This document shows positions 8,604-18,156 of a stretch of 64,000 bases of DNA, in pieces. The stretch comes from Flavobacterium sp. N502540 (GTDB taxonomy: Bacteria > Bacteroidota > Bacteroidia > Flavobacteriales > Flavobacteriaceae). The position numbers were made by a program, and so were the translations under genes. The DNA lies in NCBI RefSeq assembly GCF_025947365.1, contig NZ_CP110012.1:930001-994000 (forward strand), in the 5' to 3' direction. A model generated the notes under the pieces. The model did not search any database, was not told where the DNA came from, and worked only from the letters and a program-made list of their open reading frames with translations. The first letter of the stretch is position 1; each line of letters opens with the position of its first letter.

Positions 8604-9725
8604 TTAAATACTTTTTAACATTTCATTATTTTTAAACTTTGTAGACATAAAATATCCCGCCAATAACTGTCCTGGTAAAGAATAAATCGCTCCATAATGA
8701 ATTGCTCCAATTAAAAAAACCAAAATTGGGATATAATTGTAACGATTAGTTTTAAATATAAAAATGAAAATAGTAACATAAAGTCCTATATATCCTGTAC
8801 ATTCAAATAAATTAAGCCAGGCAAAATCACTCCAAATTACTAAGTCTTTAGCGTCTTCAAATATACGTCCAATGTAAAATTGATTAGGTGCTGATTTCAA
8901 AACAGATATAACTTCTTCTATTTGTGTTGCTTTAAAATCATACAAAAATTCGAGATAGAATGCTGAAATTTTATCTAATCCATCAAGAGAGCCTATATCA
9001 AGTATAAAAATTATGTAGTATATTAAGAATATTGCACTCAAGGAAAAGATGGCCGATATTTTATTTTTAAACGGACCTATCTTGTAAACCAAGAACATTA
9101 ATAACAATGCATATCCTGTTCCCGATCCCAAAATAATTACAGTAAAAATACTAAGAAACAAGAGCTTATTTGATTTATCAATATTCTTATCTTTAGAAAA
9201 TCCAAATACATAAAAAATCAACACCATAACTAAAGTGCTCGTTATGGTTGAACTTGTTCCAATACTATAAGGTCTTTGATAAAAACCTAAAATTTTTGTT
9301 TCTGCCAAAAAATCACCTAATCCGTCTTTTGGATAATTTGGCAAATATTGAACTGGTAAAATGGTATTGATTAAAAAAGCTTCTAAAATGATAACGAAGC
9401 AAAGTAACCATAATAATTTATCAAGTTTTAATGATGTTTTTATATTATTAAAAAAGAGATAAAAAACATAGAATCCAAAGTAATATCTAAACAGAACTGT
9501 ACATGCTTTCAAATCAGATTGTTGAGTTTTCAATGAAAACCACAAAACTATTATTGCTAAAAAAAACAAATCCTGAATTTTAAACTTAAAACTCGTTATT
9601 TTAAAAAGTAAATAGCCGATAGCCAATATGTATGCCGGTACACTTGTACCTAATAATGGAAGCAAAAATAATGAATATAAAAAATATTCATTCAAATTTT
9701 GTTTTGTAAAAATTATATCTCTCAA
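8604..9725 (-). CDS. Putative O-antigen/polysaccharide polymerase (Wzy-like)
   Basis: A 373-residue integral membrane protein with roughly ten hydrophobic segments and a larger soluble loop around residues 250-300, the layout of Wzy polymerases. Sequence identity in this family is poor, so the call rests on topology and position: it lies among glycosyltransferases in a cluster that also has a Wzx flippase, Wzz regulators and Wza/Wzc. A WaaL-type ligase is the main alternative, and the sequence alone does not exclude it. Confidence 0.7.
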   Translation of the reverse strand: MRDIIFTKQNLNEYFLYSLFLLPLLGTSVPAYILAIGYLLFKITSFKFKIQDLFFLAIIVLWFSLKTQQSDLKACTVLFRYYFGFYVFYLFFNNIKTSLKLDKLLWLLCFVIILEAFLINTILPVQYLPNYPKDGLGDFLAETKILGFYQRPYSIGTSSTITSTLVMVLIFYVFGFSKDKNIDKSNKLLFLSIFTVIILGSGTGYALLLMFLVYKIGPFKNKISAIFSLSAIFLIYYIIFILDIGSLDGLDKISAFYLEFLYDFKATQIEEVISVLKSAPNQFYIGRIFEDAKDLVIWSDFAWLNLFECTGYIGLYVTIFIFIFKTNRYNYIPILVFLIGAIHYGAIYSLPGQLLAGYFMSTKFKNNEMLKSI

Positions 9726-9757
9726 CTTTATTAGTGCCCTAGTATATTTTATTAAAA

Positions 9758-10747
9758 TTAAACTTTAGAAAATTCCTTATTCTTTTTTGTAGCTTCTAAC
9801 TGCTCTTCAGTAAAATTTTTAAAATATTCGTAGGTAATCTTTAATCCTTCCTGACGAGATACCTTTGGATACCAATTTAAAAGTTCTCTCGCTTTAGTAA
9901 TATCCGGCTTCCTTTGCTTAGGGTCATCTTGCGGAAGTGGATTGTAAATTATTTGCTGGGAAGTCCCTGTCAACTTTATGATTTCTTCAGCAAAATCACG
10001 GATTGTAATTTCGTCAGGATTTCCAATATTCACCGGATATACATAATCAGACATAAGTAATCTATAAATCCCTTCTACTAAATCATCCACATAACAAAAC
10101 GCTCGCGTTTGCGAACCATCCCCAAAAATAGTAAGGTCTTCACCTCTTAATGCCTGTCCAATAAACGCAGGTAAAACTCTGCCATCGTTAAGCCTCATCC
10201 TTGGTCCATATGTATTAAAGATTCGTACAATTCTGGTTTCTATACCATGAAATGTATGATAAGCCATTGTTATTGCTTCTTGAAATCTTTTAGCTTCATC
10301 ATAAACACTTCTTGGCCCAACGGGATTTACATTACCCCAATAATCTTCTGGCTGTGGATGTATTGTAGGATCCCCATAAACCTCCGAAGTAGAAGCTATT
10401 AAAAATCTTGCTTTTTTCTCTTTAGCTAACCCTAATAAATTATGGGTTCCTAGTGATCCCACCTTTAAAGTCTGAATCGGAATTTTCAAATAATCGATTG
10501 GGCTAGCCGGGGAAGCAAAATGGAGAATGTAATCTAATTCACCGCTTACATGCACAAACTTAGACACATCATGATTGTAAAACTCAAAATTATTGGAAGA
10601 AAATAGATGTTCTATATTCTTTAAATCTCCCGTAATCAGATTATCCATTCCAATGACACTATATCCCTCTGCAATAAAACGATCACATAAATGTGACCCT
10701 AAAAAACCTGCCGCTCCAGTAATTAAAATTCTTTTATTCATTAACAT
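9758..10747 (-). CDS. uxs: UDP-glucuronate decarboxylase (UDP-xylose synthase)
   Basis: Extended SDR that oxidises, decarboxylates and reduces UDP-glucuronate to UDP-xylose. Signature features are [14 protein letters not shown] (NAD site), [27 protein letters not shown], and the catalytic YxxxK in [11 protein letters not shown], with the [10 protein letters not shown] and [15 protein letters not shown] blocks typical of UXS. The 329 residues match the soluble bacterial form. Its substrate can be made by the UDP-glucose dehydrogenase at 36281-37672. Start is 10747 or two codons downstream (10741, MNKRI). Confidence 0.92.
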   Translation of the reverse strand: MLMNKRILITGAAGFLGSHLCDRFIAEGYSVIGMDNLITGDLKNIEHLFSSNNFEFYNHDVSKFVHVSGELDYILHFASPASPIDYLKIPIQTLKVGSLGTHNLLGLAKEKKARFLIASTSEVYGDPTIHPQPEDYWGNVNPVGPRSVYDEAKRFQEAITMAYHTFHGIETRIVRIFNTYGPRMRLNDGRVLPAFIGQALRGEDLTIFGDGSQTRAFCYVDDLVEGIYRLLMSDYVYPVNIGNPDEITIRDFAEEIIKLTGTSQQIIYNPLPQDDPKQRKPDITKARELLNWYPKVSRQEGLKITYEYFKNFTEEQLEATKKNKEFSKV

Positions 10748-10790
10748 TTATATTTTGATTTAAAACCATAAGATTTTATCTTAAGCTTTA

Positions 10791-11750
10791 TTATTTTTTA
10801 TTCAAATAAACACTGACATGTTTTTTAGCTCCAAGAAATAAATAATAAAGGTTATTCTTTTCTATTTTTTTTATTTCTTCCCGAACCACAGAAAAACATT
10901 CATACCAAGTTTTTTTATTCTCTAAATAATATGAAAACCAGACAGCACCAGCTCCCATTTTGAGTTTGTTTATTTGAGATGATGTTAAATTATTTTTTGA
11001 AATATGATTGTAAAACATTTTAAATATTTCGATAATCTGTGTCTTCATTTTGACACTACTTCTAATTGTAGTAGCATGTTGTCTAAAATAATTCAGAGGC
11101 TCAGATACGTATACGAAATCAGTCACTTCAGTCATGTCTAGCCAAAACTCCCAATCAGCGACCACTAGATAACTCGTAGATAAACCATTCACTTTTAAGA
11201 ATAATTCCCGCTTGATTAAAGCTGCACTTAAATTAGGAATGACACATGAAAAAGAGAGGAATTCCTTCATCTTTTCACCAGAAACTAAACTTGTTTTATC
11301 TACCGCTTTCTTAAAACTTTTTTCTCTTCCAACAAAGTCATCAGAGAAAGAAATTCCTTTTTCATCTACAAGTTTACTCTTTGAAAAAACAACACCGGCA
11401 GAAGGATATTCTTTAAATTTTTCAATTAGTGTCTGAATTTGATGGGCTTCTGCAAAATCATCGCATTGTGCAAATAAAATATATTCCCCGTTTGCAAAAG
11501 ATGCTCCATAATTACTCGCTTTTACATAACTTCCTGAATTTTCTGTTTGAAGTTTAAGATTTATATTGGAATGATGTACATATTCTTTTAAAATCTCTTG
11601 ACTCCCATCTGTAGAACAGTCATCTACAATTATTATCTCCAGATTTGAATAAGTTTGTTTAACCAGACTATCCAACGCCTGTTTTAGATATTCTTTGTGA
11701 TTGTAACTGGTAAAAACAATGCTTACCAAAGGCATATTCAAATTATCCAT
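10791..11750 (-). CDS. Glycosyltransferase family 2 (GT-A)
   Basis: A 319-residue GT-A enzyme with VSIVFTSYNHKEYLKQALDS, IVDDCSTDGSQEIL and a divergent metal motif, FAQCDDFAEA (QCDD in place of a DxD triad, near residue 96). VADWEFWLDMTEVTDF in the middle corresponds to the acceptor-side acidic helix. It overlaps the upstream epimerase by eight bases. It is the third GT2 enzyme of the locus. Specificity is unknown. Confidence 0.87.
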   Translation of the reverse strand: MDNLNMPLVSIVFTSYNHKEYLKQALDSLVKQTYSNLEIIIVDDCSTDGSQEILKEYVHHSNINLKLQTENSGSYVKASNYGASFANGEYILFAQCDDFAEAHQIQTLIEKFKEYPSAGVVFSKSKLVDEKGISFSDDFVGREKSFKKAVDKTSLVSGEKMKEFLSFSCVIPNLSAALIKRELFLKVNGLSTSYLVVADWEFWLDMTEVTDFVYVSEPLNYFRQHATTIRSSVKMKTQIIEIFKMFYNHISKNNLTSSQINKLKMGAGAVWFSYYLENKKTWYECFSVVREEIKKIEKNNLYYLFLGAKKHVSVYLNKK

Positions 11751-12891
11751 TTAGTAATCCTTTTTCTTTTAATTCTCCTAAAGATCTTTTATAATCTGTA
11801 GTATCTTTCGGGATATCATTCTGTTCTAATGCCCAGTCTATAAAACTATGCAGGCCTTCCTTAAAACTCCATTTTGGCTCGAAACCAGTAATCTCATTTA
11901 TTAGTCTCAGATCGGCAAAATTATGACGGATGTCTCCCTCTCTAAAAGCTCCAGATATTTTTATTTCGGATTTACTTTTTAGGTAAGTAACTATTTCATT
12001 TGCAACTTCAATAACATTTATTGGTATACCACTTCCTACATTTAATATATGCTGCCCTTTTTCTTCTAATTTCAAACAGCGAATAGTCGCATCAACAACA
12101 TCTTGAATATGAACAAAATCTCTACTTTCTAAACCATCTTCAAAGATATTTATATCCTCATCTTGCAAAGCTAAACGAGTGAAAATAGATAAGATCCCCG
12201 TATAAGGATTTTTTAAAGACTGACCTGGTCCGTAAACATTTTGATACCTTAATGCATAACCATTTATATTTTTCAATTTTGCTGCCAAAATAATCATTTG
12301 CTCCTGAACCTGCTTCGTTATGCCATAAAAAGAGGATGGATGAATTTTAGAAGATTCATCGGTTGCTTCCAAATTCAAATTATTCTTTCCAGAGACCGGA
12401 CAACAAACTTCGAAACTCTCTTTTACATTTTGAAATGTTCTCGAATTAGGATATACAACTCCATAATCTGGAGAAATATATTTTCCCTCCCCATATATAG
12501 AACGAGATGAAGCCACTATAACTGATTGTAAATCATGAGATTCATTTATAATATAATCGCATAAATCTGCGGTAGCTTGTATGTTTACATTCGTATAGTG
12601 TGAAACAGCATACATCGATTGTCCTGTACCGGTTTCTGCCGCATAATGAATAACAGCATCCTGTCCTTTTAAAGCGTTGAAAAGTACCGTCCTATCAGAA
12701 ACATCTCCCACAATTAATCTTACTTTATCCTTCAAATCGGCTGATAATTCATTCTTCTCCCCATGAATCTGCGGAAGAAAATTATCTAAAATTGTAATTT
12801 CATATCCGTCATTTATTAAAATTCTAGCAACATTCGAGCCTATAAAACCTGCTCCTCCAGTAATTAAAACTTTTTTTATACTTTTTCCCAT
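11743..12891 (-). CDS. Probable dTDP-L-rhamnose 4-epimerase (extended SDR with cysteine-containing insert)
   Basis: A 382-residue extended SDR, longer than ordinary UDP-hexose epimerases (~330). NAD site GGAGFIGS (residues 12-19), ASSRSIYGEGKY near 128-138, and catalytic Tyr189/Lys193 in SSFYGITK. Between the Ser and Tyr regions lies an insert of about 50 residues with a Cys-Cys pair (163-164). This layout and the SFYGITKQVQEQ segment recall dTDP-L-rhamnose 4-epimerases, which make dTDP-6-deoxy-L-talose. All rml genes are in the locus, so the substrate would be available. The specific reaction is inferred from recalled family features. Confidence 0.65.
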   Translation of the reverse strand: MGKSIKKVLITGGAGFIGSNVARILINDGYEITILDNFLPQIHGEKNELSADLKDKVRLIVGDVSDRTVLFNALKGQDAVIHYAAETGTGQSMYAVSHYTNVNIQATADLCDYIINESHDLQSVIVASSRSIYGEGKYISPDYGVVYPNSRTFQNVKESFEVCCPVSGKNNLNLEATDESSKIHPSSFYGITKQVQEQMIILAAKLKNINGYALRYQNVYGPGQSLKNPYTGILSIFTRLALQDEDINIFEDGLESRDFVHIQDVVDATIRCLKLEEKGQHILNVGSGIPINVIEVANEIVTYLKSKSEIKISGAFREGDIRHNFADLRLINEITGFEPKWSFKEGLHSFIDWALEQNDIPKDTTDYKRSLGELKEKGLLNG

Positions 12892-13451
12892 TTTTGTAAT
12901 GTTATATTATATCTTTTTATAATTTTTGCCGGCGATCCCACAGCTACACAATAATCGGGTATGTCTTTGGTAACTACTGAATTTGCTCCTATAACGCAAT
13001 TTTTACCAATATTAGCTCCTATAATACATACATTTTCACCTATCCATGTCCCATCACCAATTTTTAATTTTGGTAATTGTTTAATACCCTGATTCATGAT
13101 TGGCAAATTAATATCTTCATATTGATGAAGATTATCAGAAATATAAACTTTATCGGCAGTTAGAACATTTTTTCCTAAAATAATTTCTCCAGTAGCATAT
13201 ATATGATTAAAATGTCCTATTATACTTCCTTCTCCAATTACCAGATTGCATTTTGATTCGGACGTTAGTGGCACAGCCGCTATCCATGTCATTTTCTGAA
13301 TAATTACATTTTTCTCAATCGAAATATTCTCTCTCCCATCTACTCTCAGTAATCTTTGAATAATGGCTGTAGAAGAGAGAAGCTTATACTTTCTATTATT
13401 GAGAAGATAAAAGCCCTTTCTGTATAAATAATTAAACACTCTATTTATCAT
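12876..13451 (-). CDS. Left-handed beta-helix acyltransferase (hexapeptide family, WcaF-like)
   Basis: A 191-residue trimeric-type O- or N-acetyltransferase. The C-terminal half carries hexapeptide repeats (KIGDGTWIGENVCIIGANIGK, then CVIGANSVVTKDIPDYCVAVGSPAKIIK), with the loop histidine near SDNLHQYED. It overlaps the epimerase by 16 bases and the preceding acetyltransferase by 11, so the three form a coupled set. It probably decorates a sugar of the repeat unit with acetyl from acetyl-CoA; substrate unknown. Confidence 0.85.
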   Translation of the reverse strand: MINRVFNYLYRKGFYLLNNRKYKLLSSTAIIQRLLRVDGRENISIEKNVIIQKMTWIAAVPLTSESKCNLVIGEGSIIGHFNHIYATGEIILGKNVLTADKVYISDNLHQYEDINLPIMNQGIKQLPKLKIGDGTWIGENVCIIGANIGKNCVIGANSVVTKDIPDYCVAVGSPAKIIKRYNITLQKWEKV

Positions 13452-14127
13452 CTTTTAAATAGGCTTTAAAAATTTCAGTATCCAACATTAAATCGGCATT
13501 GTTTTCAAACCATTCCTCCGAGTAGTTCCACCATTCACTCTTTTCGAAAAGTTCGATCGTCTCCCGATCAAATCTATATTTAATATGCTTTGCAGGTACA
13601 CCTCCAACTATAGAATATGGCTCTACGTCTCTAACGACTACTGCTCCTGACGCGACAATGGCCCCATTCCCAATTTTTACACCATCAAGAACTATTGCCT
13701 TTTCTCCAATCCATACATCATTACTAATAAAAACTTTCTTAAAGTTTACTATGTTAACTTTTTTAGCAAAAACTTTAGGTAAAGGTGTTGATTTATCAAC
13801 TAAAGCCGGATGTGTTGTAACTTTACTGAAATCATGAATACCTGGTGCTATAGATACATTACTTGCGATTGAACAAAATTTTCCAATCTCACAATTAAAA
13901 ATCCGGCTTCCCATTTGTATATATGAGTAGGAATCAATTTTAGAATTATAAATACGAACATTGTCAAAAACAACGACAAATTTTCCAAAAGTACTTTTTA
14001 GAATTTCTGAAGAAGAAGAAAATTTACAGGAAGCATTCCCTGCCATCTGTTTCGACAGTTCTATTCGTTTCAAGATTAGCAAACCGAAATCTAAAATAAT
14101 TCTTTTAAAAAAAACAATTAATATCAT
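13441..14127 (-). CDS. CatB-type (xenobiotic acyltransferase-like) O-acetyltransferase
   Basis: A 228-residue hexapeptide acetyltransferase of the CatB/VatD subgroup. Evidence: GKFCSIASNVSIAPGIHDFSKVTTHPAL (with the catalytic-type His), NDVWIGEKAIVLDGVKIGNGAIVASGAVVVRDV coils, and the C-terminal FEKSEWWNYSEEWF segment characteristic of CatB-like proteins. In a polysaccharide locus such members acetylate cell-surface sugars rather than antibiotics. It overlaps both neighbours, indicating one transcript. Confidence 0.85.
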   Translation of the reverse strand: MILIVFFKRIILDFGLLILKRIELSKQMAGNASCKFSSSSEILKSTFGKFVVVFDNVRIYNSKIDSYSYIQMGSRIFNCEIGKFCSIASNVSIAPGIHDFSKVTTHPALVDKSTPLPKVFAKKVNIVNFKKVFISNDVWIGEKAIVLDGVKIGNGAIVASGAVVVRDVEPYSIVGGVPAKHIKYRFDRETIELFEKSEWWNYSEEWFENNADLMLDTEIFKAYLKDDK

Positions 14128-15293
14128 AAATCCTTTTTCAAAAAGTCAATAAATATCTCGCTTGTCGGTTTGTTCTCTGTCTCGGCTGAAGTCTGAAAAC
14201 TATACTTATAATTTTCGTAATTTTTAATATTAATCTTGTCTATCAAATTAATTTCGTCGATGTCATCTATAAACTGATAATTACATCCTAAATAATTTGC
14301 AAAATGCAATACATTTCTATGAACCATTTCGATACCATTTAAAATGTTTTTTGAAGTAATAAAATGTATTTTTTTATTAAATGCAATGGGATAGTTTATC
14401 GATGTACTATCATGAGCAATTACAAAAGCTGCATTTTTTGTTAACTCAACTGTTTCATGAAATACAACTTTTCGGCCGTTAAAGAAGTCTTCCGTTTTAT
14501 ATCTAATTGCTTTCGGATGAGCCGCAATTACAACTGGGAGATTAAACTGCTTTTCAACACGATCAAAATAATCGTTTAGTTGTGGATAATAATCTTCTTC
14601 TTTGATATTTTTTATATTGAATAAAACAGTATCTGGATGCAATGGAAGATATTCATCTAAAAAAAGGATATAATTATCACTACTAACACTATCTTGATTT
14701 TTCAACAATAAATAATTATCGTAATCATCACTATTCACTTTTACTTGCTCAATTCCTTTAAGATAATTAAGATCAATAACACCAATACCTTGCCAACCTA
14801 AAGAACCTCCTAAGAAAACAATATCATACTTCTTTATTTTCCCTTCATTAACTAACTTGATAAGTTTTTTAGTCTTAAACCTATTTACTATTGTTGAGAG
14901 CCTTATATGCTTTATATTTTGCAAAAAAGATTTAGATGACGCTACTGGAAACATATTACGTCCGAAAACCGATAGCTGGCAATTATACTTTGTTAGAAGT
15001 TTATATAGCTTTATTATCCTTCCTTCAAATGTCATTATAGAAATAAAAAGAACCTTAGATAACATAGGTTCTGATTTAATATTTTGTTCTAGTTCTAAAT
15101 ATGAATTAATTTTCTTTGTATTTACAAGATCCGAAGCATCTTCCATAAAAGAGCTACTCTTAAAAAATAGCGCAGTCAGATCCCAATATTCTACTTCCAA
15201 ACCTGCTTTTTCTACTTCTTCCATATAAAAATCAGTATAGATTTTTTTAGTAAGAGGCATATATCTAATATATATAATTTTATCAAATCTCAT
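14124..15293 (-). CDS. Unrecognised protein, possible GT-B glycosyltransferase
   Basis: A 389-residue soluble protein I do not recognise. The C-terminal half has features of a GT-B nucleotide-sugar domain: YILFLDEYLPLHPDT, VVIAAHPKAIRYK (an AHP motif also seen in polysialyltransferase- and capsule-type enzymes), then KNAAFVIAHDSTSINYPIAFNKKIHFIT, where an HDSTS segment lies where such enzymes contact the donor. The N-terminal half has a short basic FKTKKLIKLVNEGKIKK region and no membrane helix. It overlaps the flippase and the acetyltransferase genes, so a role in building the repeat unit is likely. A donor such as the CMP-nonulosonate is an attractive guess only. Confidence 0.5.
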   Translation of the reverse strand: MRFDKIIYIRYMPLTKKIYTDFYMEEVEKAGLEVEYWDLTALFFKSSSFMEDASDLVNTKKINSYLELEQNIKSEPMLSKVLFISIMTFEGRIIKLYKLLTKYNCQLSVFGRNMFPVASSKSFLQNIKHIRLSTIVNRFKTKKLIKLVNEGKIKKYDIVFLGGSLGWQGIGVIDLNYLKGIEQVKVNSDDYDNYLLLKNQDSVSSDNYILFLDEYLPLHPDTVLFNIKNIKEEDYYPQLNDYFDRVEKQFNLPVVIAAHPKAIRYKTEDFFNGRKVVFHETVELTKNAAFVIAHDSTSINYPIAFNKKIHFITSKNILNGIEMVHRNVLHFANYLGCNYQFIDDIDEINLIDKINIKNYENYKYSFQTSAETENKPTSEIFIDFLKKDL

Positions 15294-16830
15294 TCTTGAC
15301 AGGTTTTAATAATTTTAATGTTCTATAAAAATAGTTTCTTAATGTTTTAACCGTTAAAATACCAATCCCAAATGATATAAATAATACTAGCGCAATTATT
15401 CCAGCATTAATCACCAAATTCAATTTATCTTTATCTGTAACAAAGTAGTTATTAAAAAAATAAAGAGAAAGGGATAAAAAAAGTATTGAAGGTAGGTACG
15501 GAACTATTTGCTCTTTGAGGAAACTAAACATCGAAATCTTTAAAAATGATAAAGAATACCACATGTATACAAGTCCACTAATAAAAAAAGCAAAAAATTT
15601 AAACAGAGCAAAAGATTTTAATCCCAATAAATCTATTGTAAAATAAATTCCTACCCAATAAATTATTGGCATCAGAAAACTTACAATATACATTTCTTTT
15701 AATTTCTCATGAGCCACCATAAGCATTCCTGCCGGATAGCTAATAAACGCTAAAATATTACAGGCAATTAACAACTGAACGATTTGTATCGATTCTTGAT
15801 ATTCTAAACCTACCCATGAAATGACAAATGGCTTTGAAAAGATTACTATTGCAATAATTGGCAATACTACGACTGGAAAAGAAATAGATATAACATGAAG
15901 GTAAAATGATCTTAATCCATCTTGTACGTCTGTCCCTATAAAGTGATTAAATCTTGCCGAAAATGGCGAGAAGAAAACTCCTAAAAGCGATCTGAAAAAA
16001 CTTAGAATTGTCAAACCGATAGCATAAATAGCAACTTCTTTGGCTCCTAAAAGTTTACCTATCGCAAAAGAATCCAATTCATAATATAAAATCCATGAAA
16101 TTGTTACAATTAAACCCGAAAGAGCCAAATGTTTAGTCTTATAAAATATCACTTTGTTAAATCTTAACTTCTTAAACAATTCTTTAAAATTGTAGTTAAA
16201 AATTTTCTTTGCCTTTATCATTGCAAATATTGAACATGACAAATTTACAACTTGAACAAAAAGGAAATACCCCACTATATTATACTTTTCGAAGCCGAAA
16301 AAATAAAACACTGAACTAATTTTAATTATATTTCCGATGATATTTATTTTCTGCAAAATGAAATCTTGTAACCTAATTCCAAATATCATTTGCATCATAC
16401 GCTGCAAAATTATCGTAGGTGAAAATAATGCTAATATAAGAAGTAAGTTACTTGCTGTATCAATTTGATCTTCAGCTTTTATATCTTTGATAAGCAATTG
16501 AGGATTAAAACTTAAATATAAAAAACCCGATGAAAGTAAAACTAAAAATACAAATAGTACAAAATGGGTAAATCCAATTATTTCTATCTCTTCATCTATA
16601 TCTCCACGGGAAAAACTTTCCGCCGCATACTTCATCCCTGCACCTAAAAAACCAAGGTCTGCATAAGACAAAAATATCGAAATTGAAATGCAAACGGTAT
16701 AAATTCCATATGTAATTTTATCACTACTCAGGAAAGGGACAACAATAAATAAAGACGCAAACCCTAGTACAATCGATAAAATTTGATAAAAATAAATTTT
16801 TAAATAATTCTTTGAATATGATTTTTGCAT
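15283..16830 (-). CDS. wzx: Polysaccharide repeat-unit flippase (Wzx-like)
   Basis: A 515-residue integral membrane protein with about 12-14 hydrophobic helices. It begins with YLKIYFYQILSIVLGFASLF and the LSSDKITYGIYTVCISISIFLSYADLGFLGAGMKY segment typical of the PST/MATE-like polysaccharide transporter family. It would move undecaprenyl-linked repeat units across the inner membrane. It lies between an acetyltransferase and the unrecognised gene at 14124. The presence of both Wzx and a Wzy-like protein supports Wzy-dependent assembly. Confidence 0.9.
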   Translation of the reverse strand: MQKSYSKNYLKIYFYQILSIVLGFASLFIVVPFLSSDKITYGIYTVCISISIFLSYADLGFLGAGMKYAAESFSRGDIDEEIEIIGFTHFVLFVFLVLLSSGFLYLSFNPQLLIKDIKAEDQIDTASNLLLILALFSPTIILQRMMQMIFGIRLQDFILQKINIIGNIIKISSVFYFFGFEKYNIVGYFLFVQVVNLSCSIFAMIKAKKIFNYNFKELFKKLRFNKVIFYKTKHLALSGLIVTISWILYYELDSFAIGKLLGAKEVAIYAIGLTILSFFRSLLGVFFSPFSARFNHFIGTDVQDGLRSFYLHVISISFPVVVLPIIAIVIFSKPFVISWVGLEYQESIQIVQLLIACNILAFISYPAGMLMVAHEKLKEMYIVSFLMPIIYWVGIYFTIDLLGLKSFALFKFFAFFISGLVYMWYSLSFLKISMFSFLKEQIVPYLPSILFLSLSLYFFNNYFVTDKDKLNLVINAGIIALVLFISFGIGILTVKTLRNYFYRTLKLLKPVKNEI

Positions 16831-16835
16831 TTCTT

Positions 16836-17390
16836 TTATCTAGCAATTTCTTTAACTACTCTAGCGGGGCTTCCAACAGCAACAACTCCATCAGGTATAG
16901 ATTTAGTAACAATTGAGCCTGCTCCAACTACAGAATTTATTCCCACAGTAATTCCTGGTAAAAGAATAGAATTAGCACCAATCCAACATCCATTTTTTAA
17001 AACAACTGGTTCATCCGGATAATATCCCTGATCAATAAGTGGGACATCTTTTTGGTCAAATTTGTGATTATTTATATAAATATGAACTCCACATCCCATC
17101 ATAACATTATCTTCAATAATAATTGAAGTTTCAAGGGTTTCAGATTCTCCAAACAGCATAACTCCAGGACGAATTACCACACGATTTCCAATTTCAATAT
17201 TAGAACATCCTACAGCATAGGCTCCTGGTCTAAAATCTGCTGTGTCTGAAAAATGTTTAAATTTCTTTTTACACAGAGATAACATTTGCTTTTTATAGTA
17301 CAATTTCCAATGTGTAAATGGATGATCCGGACCGATTCTATCGGCTCCTAAGTTATACTTAATTTTTTTTACTATATCAATTATCAACAT
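16836..17390 (-). CDS. Hexapeptide-repeat acetyltransferase
   Basis: A 184-residue left-handed beta-helix acetyltransferase. Repeats include IEIGNRVVIRPGVMLFG, IIEDNVMMGCGVHIYINNHKFD (loop His), NGCWIGANSILLPGITVGINSVVGAGSIVTKSIPDGVVAVGSPARVV. It overlaps hisF-like by 14 bases and ends five bases before the flippase gene. The target sugar is unknown; candidates include the nonulosonic acid or another repeat-unit residue. Confidence 0.85.
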   Translation of the reverse strand: MLIIDIVKKIKYNLGADRIGPDHPFTHWKLYYKKQMLSLCKKKFKHFSDTADFRPGAYAVGCSNIEIGNRVVIRPGVMLFGESETLETSIIIEDNVMMGCGVHIYINNHKFDQKDVPLIDQGYYPDEPVVLKNGCWIGANSILLPGITVGINSVVGAGSIVTKSIPDGVVAVGSPARVVKEIAR

Positions 17391-18156
17391 TCCAATTTGC
17401 TAAATTTTCTCCAGATTCGATCAATTTTATTCGTGCTTTTGGCAGACCATCACCAATGAAATTAAATAAGTTTGCAGTAGCAACTGCGCTAACATTTTTA
17501 TATTTTAATCCATCCATAAAGTGAGACTCATTTCCGGCTCCACCAGCAATTATGAGTGGAATTTTAATTTGAGATTCAAACCTTTCAATCGTATCAAAGT
17601 CATACCCAAAACCAGTTCCATCGTTTTCAATAGAATTTAGATAAATCTCTCCCACATTAAGTTTTTCTATATAATGTAAGTAATCTTCTAAATCTAGATC
17701 TATTTTATTAGATCCGTCATTAATATAGACTTCGAAACTTTCACCATTTTTTTTATAATCAATAGAAGCAACAATACTTTGCGACCCATATCTCTCTACT
17801 AATGAATTTACTAAATCTGGATTTGTATACAAAACTGAATTTAGAACTATTTTATCTGCTCCACTGTTAAAAAGCAATTTAGCATCTTCCATTGATCTAA
17901 TTCCTCCCCCCGCTGCAATTGGAATAAAAACATCATTCACCAAGTTTTCAATAGTCTTAGCAAAATCAATAATTGATTTATTTTCACGAGTTGCATTTAA
18001 AACAACTAATTCATCCAAAGAAAAGGCAATATTTTGAAATTTATAGTTTTTTTCGAGCCAATTCAAATTCCCTACTTTTTGCAATCTAAAGTTACGGCTT
18101 TGCATAAAAAAGCCATCGCTATAAATTAATGCGAATATTATTCTCTTTCTTAACAT
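17377..18156 (-). CDS. HisF-like ammonia-channelling partner for sugar amidation (catalytic Asp11 lost)
   Basis: A 259-residue (beta/alpha)8 barrel related to imidazole-glycerol-phosphate synthase HisF. The first strand aligns without gaps (MLRKRII) but the catalytic Asp11 of CLDV is Ile here (FALIY). The second Asp is kept in VASIDYKK (Asp133), as are the phosphate sites AAGGGIRSMEDAKLLFNSGAD and LIIAGGAGNE. Together with the HisH-like gene that it overlaps by one base, it is a second, non-histidine copy of the kind found with WbpG/PseA amidotransferases. Its likely job is to pass ammonia from HisH to a sugar-amidating enzyme. Confidence 0.82.
   Translation of the reverse strand: MLRKRIIFALIYSDGFFMQSRNFRLQKVGNLNWLEKNYKFQNIAFSLDELVVLNATRENKSIIDFAKTIENLVNDVFIPIAAGGGIRSMEDAKLLFNSGADKIVLNSVLYTNPDLVNSLVERYGSQSIVASIDYKKNGESFEVYINDGSNKIDLDLEDYLHYIEKLNVGEIYLNSIENDGTGFGYDFDTIERFESQIKIPLIIAGGAGNESHFMDGLKYKNVSAVATANLFNFIGDGLPKARIKLIESGENLANWNVDN

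Noticed and set aside
14857..15228. 123-residue plus-strand frame
   Set aside because: It lies entirely opposite the unrecognised minus-strand gene at 14124-15293, which has overlaps with both neighbours and conserved-looking motifs; the plus frame shows no family features.
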